Source of the DNA: RYN-230 sp963717125
GTDB taxonomy: Bacteria; Actinomycetota; Actinomycetes; Streptosporangiales; Streptosporangiaceae
Direction: 5' to 3'
Length of the DNA stretch: 64,000 nucleotides
Assembly (NCBI GenBank): GCA_963717125.1
Contig: CAVQVG010000019.1
Coordinates: 62,001 to 126,000, forward strand
Shown one piece after another: positions 17,116 to 25,538 of this stretch (positions are counted from its first letter, which is position 1; the number at the start of each line of letters is the position of its first letter). Both the position numbers and the translations under genes were made by a program. The notes under the pieces are model-generated. The model saw nothing but the letters and a program-made list of their open reading frames with translations, had not been told where the DNA came from and searched no databases.

Positions 17116-18225
17116 ATGGCTGACCCGCGTGCCCGCCTGGCCAGGATCCGCAACGGGCTGACGCCCCGCGAGTGGTCCGGGGCGAGCGCGATGGCGCTGA
17201 CGGTGGTCGGGCTCAATGTCGTCGGCTGGACTATGCTCGCCGCCGCGGTCAGCGGTCACTTCCACATCAGCAAGACCGAGACGTTCGGCTTCACCACCGG
17301 CATCCTGGCCTACACCCTGGGCATGCGGCACGCCTTCGACGCCGACCACATCGCGGCCATCGACAACACCACCCGCAAGCTGGTCAGCGACGGCAAGCGG
17401 CCGCTGTCGGTCGGGTTCTTCTTCTCGCTCGGCCACTCCAGCGTGGTATTCGTGCTGGCGCTGCTGCTTAACTTCGGCATCCGGGCCCTGGACGAGCAGG
17501 TCAGGAACTCCAGCTCGCAGTTGCAGCACACGACCAACATCGTCGGCACGATGGTGTCCGGGGTCTTCCTGTTCCTGATCGCGGCGATCAACGTGGTTAT
17601 CCTGGCCGGCATCGTCCGGGTGTTCCGTGACATGCGCGCGGGCCGCTACGACGAGCAGCGACTTGAAGAGCAACTGAACAAGCGCGGCCTGATGAACCGG
17701 TTCCTGGGCCCGCTGGCCCGGCGGATCGACACGCCCTGGAAGATGTACCCGGTCGGGATCCTGTTCGGGCTGGGCTTCGACACCGCGACCGAGGTGGCCC
17801 TGCTGGTGCTGGCCGGCACCGCGGTCATCGGCGGGCTGCCGTTCTACGCGGTGCTGTCGCTGCCGATCCTGTTCGCGGCCGGGATGAGCCTGTTCGACAC
17901 GGCCGACGGCTGCTTCATGAACTTCGCCTACGACTGGGCCTTCGCCCGGCCGGTGCGCAAGGTCTACTACAACCTGACCATCACCGCGCTGTCGGTGTTC
18001 GTGGCCGTGTTCATCGGCGCCGTCGAGGTGCTCGGCCTGCTCGGCCAGGACGGCAACCTGACCGGGCCCGGCTGGTCCTGGCTGGCCGGCTTCGACATCA
18101 ACAAGGCCGGTTTCGTGATCGTCGGCGTGTTCGTGCTGACCTGGGTGGCCGCCCTGGCCATCTGGCGGTTCGGCAAGATCGAGCAGAAGTGGGACCTGGC
18201 CGCCAGCACCCACGGCAACGACTAA
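17116..18225 (+). CDS. NiCoT-family nickel/cobalt transporter
   Basis: A 369-residue secondary transporter with about eight membrane helices. The diagnostic helix-II motif RHAFDADHIAAIDN is complete, and the supporting motifs SLGHSSVVF and LGFDTATEVALL are present. It imports Ni2+ and/or Co2+. The upstream Nur-like operator argues for nickel regulation, while the B12 operon 10 kb away offers a use for cobalt; the selectivity cannot be decided from the sequence. ATG start with GGAAGGTGA upstream. It is single, with a repeat region downstream. Confidence 0.92.
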   Translation: MADPRARLARIRNGLTPREWSGASAMALTVVGLNVVGWTMLAAAVSGHFHISKTETFGFTTGILAYTLGMRHAFDADHIAAIDNTTRKLVSDGKRPLSVGFFFSLGHSSVVFVLALLLNFGIRALDEQVRNSSSQLQHTTNIVGTMVSGVFLFLIAAINVVILAGIVRVFRDMRAGRYDEQRLEEQLNKRGLMNRFLGPLARRIDTPWKMYPVGILFGLGFDTATEVALLVLAGTAVIGGLPFYAVLSLPILFAAGMSLFDTADGCFMNFAYDWAFARPVRKVYYNLTITALSVFVAVFIGAVEVLGLLGQDGNLTGPGWSWLAGFDINKAGFVIVGVFVLTWVAALAIWRFGKIEQKWDLAASTHGND

Positions 18226-18282
18226 CATCACACGCGCCAAAGGCGCGCGCCGCCGACTGGACTGAGGAGCGCGGCGCGAGGA

Positions 18283-18452
18283 ACGAGCGTCAAGCGACGG
18301 GGGAAGTCGGCGCAGTGAAGGGGGAAGGGGAGGCGGGTGGGGCGCCGGCGGCGCAAGGCAGCAGAGCACGAGCGTCAAGCGACGGGGGAAGTCGGCGCAG
18401 TGAAGGGGGAAGGGGAGGCGGGTGGGGCGCCGGAGGCGCAAGGCAGCAGAGC
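18283..18452. repeat. Two 85-bp direct tandem repeats
   Basis: The segment 18283-18367 (starting ACGAGCGTCAAGCGACGGGG) is repeated at 18368-18452 with only one or two differences (GGCGGCG versus GGAGGCG). It lies between the nickel transporter and the DksA-like gene and ends 5 bases before the ribosome site of the latter. It contains no gene I can support. Confidence 0.85.
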
Positions 18453-18466
18453 GCAAAGGAGGAACA

Positions 18467-18805
18467 GTGGACGAGGAAAAAGCTCGGCGGCGGCTGCGGG
18501 CCGAGCGCGCTGAGGTGGAGCGCCTCCTGGCGGATACCGAGCAGTCCGCGCGTGCGGACCGGGACAGCGAGGACGAGAAAGGCGTCGACTTCGGCGATCC
18601 GGCGCAGCCGCTGAGCGCGGAGGGCGAGGACGACGCCATCGCGGAGAGCCTGCGTGACCGGCTGGCCGCGATCGGCCGGGCCGAGCAGCGGCTGGCCAAC
18701 GGGACCTACGGGCGGTCGGTGCGCAGTGGCCAGCCCATCCCGGACGCGCGGCTGGACGCTGACCCCGCGGCCGAGCTGACCGTGGAGGAAGCCGCGGCCC
18801 AGTAA
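18467..18805 (+). CDS. DksA/TraR-family protein lacking the zinc-finger cysteines
   Basis: A 112-residue protein: a charged N-terminal coiled coil (about 1-60, with the GVDFGDPAQPLSAEGEDDAI acidic turn) and a globular end TYGRSVRSGQPIPDARLDADP. In DksA/TraR this end is a C4 zinc finger (YGxCxxCGxxIxxxRLxAxPxAxxCxxC); here the positions are Ser, Ser, Leu and Glu, so zinc binding is lost while the fold signature remains. The GTG start is fixed by AAAGGAGG at 18455-18462. It probably binds RNA polymerase or acts as a stress-related regulator; target genes are unknown. Confidence 0.82.
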   Translation: MDEEKARRRLRAERAEVERLLADTEQSARADRDSEDEKGVDFGDPAQPLSAEGEDDAIAESLRDRLAAIGRAEQRLANGTYGRSVRSGQPIPDARLDADPAAELTVEEAAAQ

Positions 18806-18878
18806 CGCGGCGCCCGCCAGCCCACCTGCCCGGCCAGCCCACCAGCCGACCCGGCCAGCGAGCGGTCCGGGTACCCGC

Positions 18879-19859
18879 CTAAGCCTCGAGGTAGGGCGGC
18901 AGCCCGAACCGGGGGAACAGGCTGGTGTCCAGGAAGTGGTGCAGGTGGGTGATCCGGCCATCGGTGATCTCCGGGACCTGGATGCACCACGGTTCGAACC
19001 GGGTGCCGCCCGCGGTGGGCTTGTACTGGCCGAAGGCTGGGCCGCCGTTGGCCACCACAGGGACCAGCCGTGATCCCGCGCAGGGGCTGCCGTAGCCGGT
19101 CCAGAAGCCACGGATCTCGTCCGCCCCGCGCAGCCACATCTCGAACGGGGGCATGGAGAAGCTCGCGTCCTTGTGCAGCAGCGTGACCAGCTCGTCAACG
19201 TCGTAGCGCTGGAACGCGTCCACGTACTGGGTGAGCAGCTCCCGGTCCTGCTCGGCCACGGCCGGGGTCGGCTGCTCGGCGTCCGGGCCGGTGGCCGCGA
19301 TCGTGCTCCGGGCCCGCTGCAGCGCGCTGTTCACCGACACCACGGTGGTGTCCAGCAGGTCAGCCACTTCGGCGGCCTGCCAGCAGAGCACCTCGCGGAG
19401 AATCAGCACGGCGCGCTGTCGCGGCGGCAGGTGCTGCAGCGCGGCGATGAACGCGAGCCGGACGGTGTCGTGCAGGACCGCCTGACCGGCCGGGTCAGCG
19501 TCCGGGGCGGTGATGGCCGCGTCGCCGGGGATCGGCTCGATCCAGGTGGTCTCCGGCCGGGTCGCGACCGGGGCCGTGGTCGAGGGCACCGGCGCGGACA
19601 GGTCCATCGGCAGCGCGCGGCGCTGCCGGCTGCGCAGCATGTCGAGGCACACGTTGGTGGCGATGCGGTACAGCCAGGAGCGCACCGCTGACCGGCCCTC
19701 GAACCGGTCGAACGCCTGCCAGGCCCGCACCATGGTGTCCTGCACGGCGTCGTCCGCGTCATGGGCGGAACCCAGCATCCGGTAGCAGTAGCCAGTCAGC
19801 TCCGCCCGGTGCATCTCCAGGTCATAAGTAATAGTGCCGGTGGTGGCGATCGTACTCAC
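18879..19859 (-). CDS. ECF sigma factor with SnoaL-like C-terminal domain (SigG/SigX5 type)
   Basis: A 326-residue extracytoplasmic-function sigma factor. Region 2 is MHRAELTGYCYRMLGSAHDADDAVQDTMVRAW with the -10-binding EGRSAVRSWLYRIATNVCLD; region 4 is LQHLPPRQRAVLILREVLCWQAAEVADLLDTTVVSVNSALQRAR. From about residue 210 an SnoaL_2 domain follows (YVDAFQRYDVDELVTLLHKDASFSMPP), which in this family modulates activity in place of an anti-sigma factor. No anti-sigma gene is adjacent. The family includes mycobacterial SigG. It converges with the DksA-like gene. Confidence 0.92.
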   Translation of the reverse strand: MSTIATTGTITYDLEMHRAELTGYCYRMLGSAHDADDAVQDTMVRAWQAFDRFEGRSAVRSWLYRIATNVCLDMLRSRQRRALPMDLSAPVPSTTAPVATRPETTWIEPIPGDAAITAPDADPAGQAVLHDTVRLAFIAALQHLPPRQRAVLILREVLCWQAAEVADLLDTTVVSVNSALQRARSTIAATGPDAEQPTPAVAEQDRELLTQYVDAFQRYDVDELVTLLHKDASFSMPPFEMWLRGADEIRGFWTGYGSPCAGSRLVPVVANGGPAFGQYKPTAGGTRFEPWCIQVPEITDGRITHLHHFLDTSLFPRFGLPPYLEA

Positions 19860-20021
19860 GCTCCTCCCGTGCTAAGCCCGAACCTACCCACCCGGGCGGG
19901 CCCGTGGCGAACCGCGGACTGCCCCCCACTGTGCCACCGGCCACCGACAATCCGCGGCCGCGTTCGTGACGGCCCCGGCTTCCTCGTGGCGGCCGCGCAG
20001 CGCCAGGCTGCGGGGAAGAGC

Positions 20022-20858
20022 ATGGCGAGTCATCGGGACGGATCAGTACGCGCGGTAGGCATCCGCGACGTGGCGAAGATGGCCGGCGTCTCGGTCGCCT
20101 CGGCCAGCTTCGCGCTCAACGGCCAGCCAGGCGTGGCCGACGACACCCGGCGGCGCATCCTGGCCGCCGCGCAGCACCTCGGCTACCGGGCCAATCCGCA
20201 GGCCCAGGCGCTGCGCCGGGGTCGCACCACCACCTACGGGTTCGTGGTGCGCAACTTCGCCAACCCGTTCTTCCTGGACGTGCTCCGGCTGCGTCATTTC
20301 CGGCGGCTGTGCCGCGTGCTCGGGCTGCGCGGCAGCGTGCTGTACTCCCCGCTGACCATCCCCGACGTGCACGTGGCCAGCGCGGTGCTGCTGGCTGCCC
20401 CGGACGCGCCGACCGCGATCATCACGAACTCCGACTACACCGCGCACGGGGTCTACAAAGCCGCCCGTGAGCTGCGGCTGCAGGTCGGCCCGGAGGTCTC
20501 CGTGCTGGGCCACGACGACCTGCCGACCTCGGAACTGCTGGACCCCCCGCTGGCCACCATCCGGCTGGACCGGCAGGAAATGGGCCGCGCCCTGATGCGG
20601 CGGCTGCTCGGCGAGGTGCCGCTGGACGACTACATCGCCCCGGTCGAACTGGTCGCCCGCGCCTCCGTACAGCCACCGGTCATTCGGGCCGGCGGGGCCG
20701 CGGGGCCGACGGGGCCGACGGGGCTACTGGGGCGGGTGGTGCTGCGCGGGTGGGCCGGCCGCTGGCGGCGAGCCGCGCGTGAGAACTCGCCGGCTCTTGG
20801 CGTGCCGCGGGCCGCGGGCCGCCACACTTGGGGATCACCAACCGGAGGAAATGCGTGA
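20022..20858 (+). pseudogene. LacI-family regulator with internal deletion
   Basis: The DNA-binding head is complete (VGIRDVAKMAGVSVASASFALNGQPGVADDTRRRI, then hinge and YGFVVRNFANPFFLDVLR). The C-terminal subdomain is also recognisable (DAPTAIITNSDYTAHGVYKAARELRLQVGPEVSVLGHDDLPTSELLDPPLATIRLD). Between them about 100 residues that form the N-terminal effector subdomain are missing and replaced by a short Arg/Leu-rich bridge (LRLRHFRRLCRVLGLRG). A 50-residue Gly/Pro/Arg tail follows. It may still dimerise and bind DNA but should not sense a sugar. Its stop overlaps the start of the solute-binding protein gene. The frame is open, so it could be a stable repressor rather than dead. Confidence 0.65.
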
Positions 20859-21985
20859 GATCTCCCTATCGCTTGACCCTGATGGGAGTCGCGGCACTGG
20901 CATTGCTGGCCGCCGGCTGCTCGGCGAGTTCCACATCGGGTTCCAGCGGCGGCGGGTCCAGCTGGGCCACGGTCACCTCGGCGTCGGCCGGTGGCGGGAT
21001 GGCCAAGCTCGTCGCCGCGGCCAAGAAAGAGGGCCAGCTCAACGTCATCGCCCTGCCGCCGGCCTGGGCCAACTACGGCACGATCATCAAGGACTTCGAG
21101 GCCAGGTACGGGATCACCGTCAATTCCGCTGATCCCGATGGCAGCAGCCAGGACGAGGTGAACGCGGTCAAGTCGGGGAACGGCACGGCCAAGGCACCCG
21201 ACGTACTGAACATCGGTATCGCCGTCGCCCTGGTCAACACGAGTTTGTTCGCCCCGTACAAGGTGGCCACCTGGGCCGACATCCCGGCCGCGCAGAAGAG
21301 CGCCACCGGCCGGTGGTACCAGGACTACGGCGGCTACATGTCCATCGGGTACAACTCGGCCAGGTTCGGCACCATTACCTCGGTGCGCCAGTTGCTGAGC
21401 CGCAAGTTCAAGCACGCGGTCGCGCTGAACGGGAACCCGACCGAGGCCAACGCCGCGCTCAACGGCGTGATGATGGCCAACCTGGCGACGGGCGGCACGG
21501 CGGCCAGCATCGCCAAGGGCGTGCGCTTCTTCCACCAGCTCAAGCACGCGGGTAACTTCGTCCCGGTGCAGGCCACCGCGGCCACGATCAAGGCCGGGAC
21601 CACCCCGGTCGTGATCAACTGGGACTACCTCAACACGGCCAGCGTGGTCGGCCAGGGCTCGAACTGGAAGGTGTTCGTGCCGGCCAACGCGACCCTGGCC
21701 GGGTACTACGCGCAGGCGATCAACAAGAACGCGCCGGACCCGGCGGCGGCCCGGCTGTGGGAGGAGTTCCTCTACTCGCAGGCCACGGCCGGCGGGCAGA
21801 ACCTGTGGCTCAACGGCGGCGCGCGGCCGGTCGAGATGACCGCGATGACCTCGAACGGCTCGCTGGACAAGGCGGCCGCCGCAGCGCTGCCGCCGGTCAC
21901 CGGCACGCCCGTCTTCCTCAGTGAAAGCCAGGCCACCGACGCCGCCAGCTACCTGGCGGCGAACTGGGCCCAGGCAATGAAATAG
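20855..21985 (+). CDS. Extracellular solute-binding lipoprotein (ABC importer, orphan)
   Basis: A 376-residue binding protein of the Fe3+/polyamine/sugar-phosphate-like group (SBP_bac_1/6). The signal ends in LLAAGC with the lipid-anchored Cys. The body has KLVAAAKKEGQLNVIALPPAWANYGTIIKDFEARYGITV, typical of iron- or polyamine-binding proteins. The GTG start at 20855 has GGAGG 6 bases upstream and overlaps the LacI stop. No permease or ATPase gene follows, which is unusual for this class; it may share components encoded elsewhere or be left over after gene loss. Confidence 0.8.
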   Translation: MRSPYRLTLMGVAALALLAAGCSASSTSGSSGGGSSWATVTSASAGGGMAKLVAAAKKEGQLNVIALPPAWANYGTIIKDFEARYGITVNSADPDGSSQDEVNAVKSGNGTAKAPDVLNIGIAVALVNTSLFAPYKVATWADIPAAQKSATGRWYQDYGGYMSIGYNSARFGTITSVRQLLSRKFKHAVALNGNPTEANAALNGVMMANLATGGTAASIAKGVRFFHQLKHAGNFVPVQATAATIKAGTTPVVINWDYLNTASVVGQGSNWKVFVPANATLAGYYAQAINKNAPDPAAARLWEEFLYSQATAGGQNLWLNGGARPVEMTAMTSNGSLDKAAAAALPPVTGTPVFLSESQATDAASYLAANWAQAMK

Positions 21986-21998
21986 CGCTGGCCGAAGG

Positions 21999-22247
21999 TT
22001 GACCCCACCCCACCCACCGCTTTCTACTGAACGCCGGCTGGTGGCCGGTGCCGTCCTGCGGCGCGGGGCCAGCTCGGACTACCGGGCGGTCGAGATCGCC
22101 ACGAGCGAGCCGCATGTCGTGCGGGAACTGGCCGCCACCATCCCGTTCGACGGCCCGCACCCCGGCCGGAGCGGCCAGGCGACGGACCGGAACGTGCAAC
22201 TGCTGATCACGCCGCCGTTCCCGCTGGCCCGCCTGCCGGGGCTGTAG
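21999..22247 (+). pseudogene. Short conserved-looking fragment, possible metallophosphoesterase N-terminus
   Basis: The translation TTERRLVAGAVLRRGASSDYRAVEIATSEPHVVRELA looks like the region after the signal peptide in PPA1498-type (TIGR03767) metallophosphoesterases, but no metal-binding motif follows and only a TTG could start it. It ends just before the mini-element at 22261. I treat it as a gene remnant; the family guess is weak. Confidence 0.25.
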
Positions 22248-22260
22248 TCCGCGCGGAGGG

Positions 22261-22311
22261 ATCAGCGCGGTGCATTGTGCCCCACCGGCGGGCACGATGC
22301 ACCGCGCTGAT
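22261..22311. mobile_element. 51-bp mini-element with the ends of the 46-kb insertion sequence
   Basis: The arms ATCAGCGCGGTGCATTGTGCC (22261-22281) and its complement (22291-22311) are inverted with one mismatch around a 9-base centre. The same AGCGCGGTGCATTGTGCC forms both ends of the IS1182-type element at 46190-48101. This is a MITE-like deletion product or solo end pair. The first 22 bases after AGC match the right end of the IS best. Confidence 0.75.
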
Positions 22312-22364
22312 GCGTTTGGGCGGGTGGCTGAGGGCGCTGCGGCGGCTGCTGACGCCGCGGGCCT

Positions 22365-23072
22365 ATGATCGGGGCCGTGCGGCGCGAGTCCTCGACGGTG
22401 GTCGCGGTGGTGGGCGCGGTGCGGGAACCGCTCCTGGCCGCCGTGGCCCAGTCCACCAACATCGCCCTGGTCCGCCCTCCGGTTCCGGACGAGGAGCCGG
22501 ACCGGCTGACTGCGGCCGCCCGGGCCCTGGCCGAGGCGGGCCGCCGCGCCGCGCCGTTCGTGCTGGTGCCCGCCGACCCGCTGGCCGGGGTGGCCGCGCA
22601 GTGGCGGGCCATGTGGGACCTGTCCGCCGGGACCCCGGGACCGGCCGGCTTCGAGGCGGCAGCGGCCGAGGCGCTGGCGGCCTGGCGGGCGGGACGCTTC
22701 GAGCTGCCCGACTATTACCTGGCGCTGACCCCGGCTACCGCCGAGGGCACCGGCCCGGATCTGTATCTCGGCCCGCTGCGGGCGGCCCGGCCGCGCCGGG
22801 TCGCGGCGGTGGTCACGCCGGAGGACGACGGGCAGGCCGCCGCGCACGTGCGCCAGGCGCTGCGAGAGCTGCCGCAGGGCCCCTGGTGGCCGCCGCTGGA
22901 CCAGCTGGTTGCGGCCGCGCGGACGTTCTTCGCGGGCAGCCTGGGCGGCAGCGGCGCCCCCGCCGCCGACGGCCCCTGGGCGGCCGACAGCGCCGCCGAC
23001 AGCAGCCCAGCCGCCGGTGACGCCCCCGCCGCCGGTGACGCCCCGGCGGCCGGCGGCACCGCCCTGCGCTGA
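22365..23072 (+). CDS. Conserved hypothetical actinobacterial protein
   Basis: I do not recognise the family. It has 235 residues, is acidic to neutral and lacks signal or membrane segments. Visible features are an N-terminal Rossmann-like strand-helix (STVVAVVGAVREPLLAAVAQSTNIALVRPP), a short AAPFVLVPADPLAGVAAQWRAMWDL segment, LPDYYLALTPATAEGTGPDLYLGPLR, and a C-terminal low-complexity repeat of Ala-Ala-Gly-Asp-Ala-Pro. ATG 22365 or GTG 22377 could be the start; neither has a strong ribosome site. It is followed by the hemolysin-III-like gene after 134 bases. Confidence 0.55.
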   Translation: MIGAVRRESSTVVAVVGAVREPLLAAVAQSTNIALVRPPVPDEEPDRLTAAARALAEAGRRAAPFVLVPADPLAGVAAQWRAMWDLSAGTPGPAGFEAAAAEALAAWRAGRFELPDYYLALTPATAEGTGPDLYLGPLRAARPRRVAAVVTPEDDGQAAAHVRQALRELPQGPWWPPLDQLVAAARTFFAGSLGGSGAPAADGPWAADSAADSSPAAGDAPAAGDAPAAGGTALR

Positions 23073-23206
23073 CCGCCGTTCTTTTTGTCTTTACCGGACA
23101 TCTAGCCCATCGGGGCAGCAATTACGCCGGTTTTCGGTCACACTGGATAACCGGGCGCTGGCAGAGCAGAATCAGTAGGGCCCGGTGCCAGGGAGGGAGG
23201 TCGCCG

Positions 23207-23929
23207 GTGGCCGTCATCGAGCCCACGCCAGCAGCGCCACCGCCGCCACCCGGGAACGGGCCGGCCGCGAACTGGTTCTACGACGCGCGGCGCGGTGTGC
23301 ACTACACCAAGCCGGTGATGCGCGGCTGGCTGCACCTGCTCTGGTTCGCGGCCTCACTGGTGATCAGCACCGTGCTGCTGACCCAGGCGCACGGCCAGGC
23401 GCGGGTGGCCAGCATCGCGGTGTACGCGGCCAGCGTGAGCGCCCTGTTCGGGGTCAGCGCGCTGTATCACTGCGGTACCTGGACCGACACCTGGCGGCGC
23501 CGGCTGCAGCGGCTGGACCACGCGATGATCTTCTTCCTGATCGCCGGGACGGCCACGCCCACGTTCGTCATGGTCACCGGCCGCGGGATCGGGGTGGCCG
23601 GCCTCATCGTGCTATGGACGCTCACCGGCACCGCGACCGTGATCCACATGGCCTGGATGAACGCCCCCGAGCGGCTGGTCGGCGGCACGTTCATCGCGCT
23701 CGGCTGGGTGGCGGCGCTGGCGTTGCCCGAGGTCTGGATTCACGCCGGTGCGGTGCCCGGCGTGCTGATGCTGGGCGGTGGCCTGCTCTACCTCACCGGG
23801 GCCGTGTCCTATCACTTCCGGTGGCCCGACCCGTACCCCTCGGTGTTCGGCTACCACGAGGTGTTCCACGTCTTCGTCTGCGCCGCGGCCGCGTGCCAGT
23901 ACGCCGCGATAGCGCTGTACATCGCCTGA
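23207..23929 (+). CDS. Hemolysin III / PAQR-family membrane protein
   Basis: A 240-residue integral membrane protein with seven predicted helices. The family metal-site motifs are present: SALYHC in the second helix region, LDHAMIFFLIAGT, and GYHEVFHVFV near the C-terminus. Members of this family (YqfA/TrhA) influence membrane lipid homeostasis and are predicted zinc-dependent hydrolases. The GTG start is supported by GGGAGGGAGG at 23191-23200. The SDR gene follows after 8 bases, so the two are probably cotranscribed. Confidence 0.9.
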   Translation: MAVIEPTPAAPPPPPGNGPAANWFYDARRGVHYTKPVMRGWLHLLWFAASLVISTVLLTQAHGQARVASIAVYAASVSALFGVSALYHCGTWTDTWRRRLQRLDHAMIFFLIAGTATPTFVMVTGRGIGVAGLIVLWTLTGTATVIHMAWMNAPERLVGGTFIALGWVAALALPEVWIHAGAVPGVLMLGGGLLYLTGAVSYHFRWPDPYPSVFGYHEVFHVFVCAAAACQYAAIALYIA

Positions 23930-23937
23930 CTGCGCTC

Positions 23938-24789
23938 ATGCCGGACCTGGACGGGCGGATCTACGTGGTGACCGGCGGCAACGCCGGGATCGGCCGGGCC
24001 ACGGCGGCGGGGCTGGCCAGCCGGGGCGCCCGGGTGTACCTGGCCTGCCGGTCGGCCGAGAAGGGCCAGGCGGCGGCCGCCGGCATCACCGCGGCCACCG
24101 GGAACCCGGCGGTCGGCGTCCTCCCGCTCGACCTGGCCCGGCTGGACTCGGTACGCGACTGCGCGGCGGCGTTCCGCGCGCTGGGCCAGCCGCTGCACGG
24201 GCTGATCAACAACGCCGGGCTGCCCGGCCGGCGCGGCCGCCAGACCGCGGACGGCTTCGAGCTGGCGTTCGGGGTCAACCATCTCGGCCATTTCGCGCTG
24301 ACCGCGGCGCTGCTGGACTGCCTGACCGCCGGTGCGCCCGCCCGGGTGGTCACCGTGTCCAGCGACGCGCACTACCAGGCGCGCGGCATCGACTTCGACG
24401 CGGTGCGGCGGCCCAGCCGGAGCCTCACCGGGCTGCCCGAGTACGCCGTGGCCAAGCTGTGCAACGTGCTGTTCAGCCAGGAACTGGCCCGGCGGCTCGC
24501 GGGCACCGGGGTGACCAGTTACGCGCTGCATCCGGGCTTGGTCGCCTCGGACATCTGGCGGCGGGTGCCCTGGCCGGTGCGGCCGCTGCTCACCCGGCGG
24601 ATGCTGTCCACCGAGCAGGGCGCCCGGACCTCGCTGTTCTGCGCCACCGACCCGGGGATCGCGACGGCCAGCGGCCGCTACTACGAGGACTGCCGGGAGC
24701 GCGAGCCGAGCCCGGTGGCCACCGTGGAACTGGGCGCCGAACTGTGGCAGCGCAGCGAGGCATGGACGGCCCGCCCGGGCGGCCGGTAA
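23938..24789 (+). CDS. Short-chain dehydrogenase/reductase (retinol-dehydrogenase-like)
   Basis: Classical SDR of 283 residues. Cofactor motif TGGNAGIGRATA, the R in ACRSAEKG that favours NADP, NNAG at NNAGLPG, catalytic Ser in TVSSDAHYQ, and a catalytic YAVAK (EYAVAKLCNVLF). The extended C-terminal part resembles retinol dehydrogenase/WW-domain oxidoreductase types acting on lipophilic aldehydes or ketones. It probably forms an operon with the upstream PAQR gene. The start ATG at 23938 lies 8 bases after the upstream stop. Confidence 0.9.
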   Translation: MPDLDGRIYVVTGGNAGIGRATAAGLASRGARVYLACRSAEKGQAAAAGITAATGNPAVGVLPLDLARLDSVRDCAAAFRALGQPLHGLINNAGLPGRRGRQTADGFELAFGVNHLGHFALTAALLDCLTAGAPARVVTVSSDAHYQARGIDFDAVRRPSRSLTGLPEYAVAKLCNVLFSQELARRLAGTGVTSYALHPGLVASDIWRRVPWPVRPLLTRRMLSTEQGARTSLFCATDPGIATASGRYYEDCREREPSPVATVELGAELWQRSEAWTARPGGR

Positions 24790-24810
24790 CGCCCGGTGCG
24801 GCCACGGCCG

Positions 24811-24950
24811 GCCAGCCAGCCAGCCAGCGCCCAGCCAGCCAGCCAGCCAGCGCCCAGCCAGCCAGCCAGCGCCCAGCCAGCCAGCCAGCGCCCAGCCAGC
24901 CAGCGTTCGGCCGGCCAGCCAGCGCCCGGGCCGCGAGCCAGCGCCCGGTC
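24811..24950. repeat. GCCA-tetramer minisatellite
   Basis: Blocks of three or four GCCA units are separated by GCGCCC, giving periods of 23, 19 and 19 bp, then degenerating to 24950. It fills the gap between the convergent SDR and methyltransferase genes and runs into the 3' end of the latter. Confidence 0.85.
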
Positions 24951-25515
24951 AGGCAGGCACGGCCGCCATGAACCGGAACCGGTCCCCGCTCACCTCGACG
25001 ACCGGGCCGGCGAACCCGGCGGCGGTCAGCCGGGCGGCCAGGCCGGCCGGGTCGATGGGCAGGTAGTCGTCGTCCTGGTGCAGCTCCCAGCGAGCCGGCG
25101 TGGCCATCCCATCGCTGCCGACCACCAGCCCGCCCGGGCGCAGCACCCGGCGCACCTCGGCCAGCAACTGGTCCTGCAACTGCTCCGACGGGACGTGATG
25201 CAGCATGGTGAACAACGTGGCCGCGGTGAACTGGCCCGCGTCGAACGGCAGCCGGGTGCCGTCGCCGTGCACCACGTCGACGTTGCTGCCGGACATCCGC
25301 TCGGCCAGCGCGCCGGCCAGCCGCTCGTCGATCTCCACCGCGGTGAGCCGGGGCACCTGGCGGCGCAGCACGTCGGTGGTCAGCCCCGGCCCGGGCCCCA
25401 CTTCGAGTACCTCGTCCCCGAGGTCGGCCTCCTGCAGCGCCCACGGCAGCAGTTCCGACTCGACGTAGGCCGCCCATTCCGGGCTGGCGCAGATGCGCAG
25501 GTGCGCCTCGTTCAT
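24949..25515 (-). CDS. Class I SAM-dependent methyltransferase
   Basis: A 188-residue enzyme with motif I LEVGPGPGLTT, an acidic motif-II loop (VEIDERLAG), motif DVVHGDGTRLPFD and the post-motif LLAEVRRVLRPGGLVVGSDG. It is of the Methyltransf_11 type, substrate unknown. It begins MNEAHLRICASPEWAAYVE, the usual opening for a group of actinobacterial proteins of this size. GGAGGAGAG lies upstream of the ATG. It is 23 bases downstream of the GH5 gene on the same strand, but the cellulase is probably a separate functional unit. Confidence 0.88.
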   Translation of the reverse strand: MNEAHLRICASPEWAAYVESELLPWALQEADLGDEVLEVGPGPGLTTDVLRRQVPRLTAVEIDERLAGALAERMSGSNVDVVHGDGTRLPFDAGQFTAATLFTMLHHVPSEQLQDQLLAEVRRVLRPGGLVVGSDGMATPARWELHQDDDYLPIDPAGLAARLTAAGFAGPVVEVSGDRFRFMAAVPA

Positions 25516-25538
25516 GCTCTCCTCCTCCGCACCGTCAG

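Noticed and set aside
18189..18614. Open frame running through the 85-bp repeats
   Set aside because: It is low-complexity Gly/Arg/Ser sequence produced by the repeats and lies in the wrong frame for the DksA-like gene.
24811..24950. Regular repeats that could suggest a CRISPR array
   Set aside because: Units are short tetramers with no unique spacers, and no cas genes are present.
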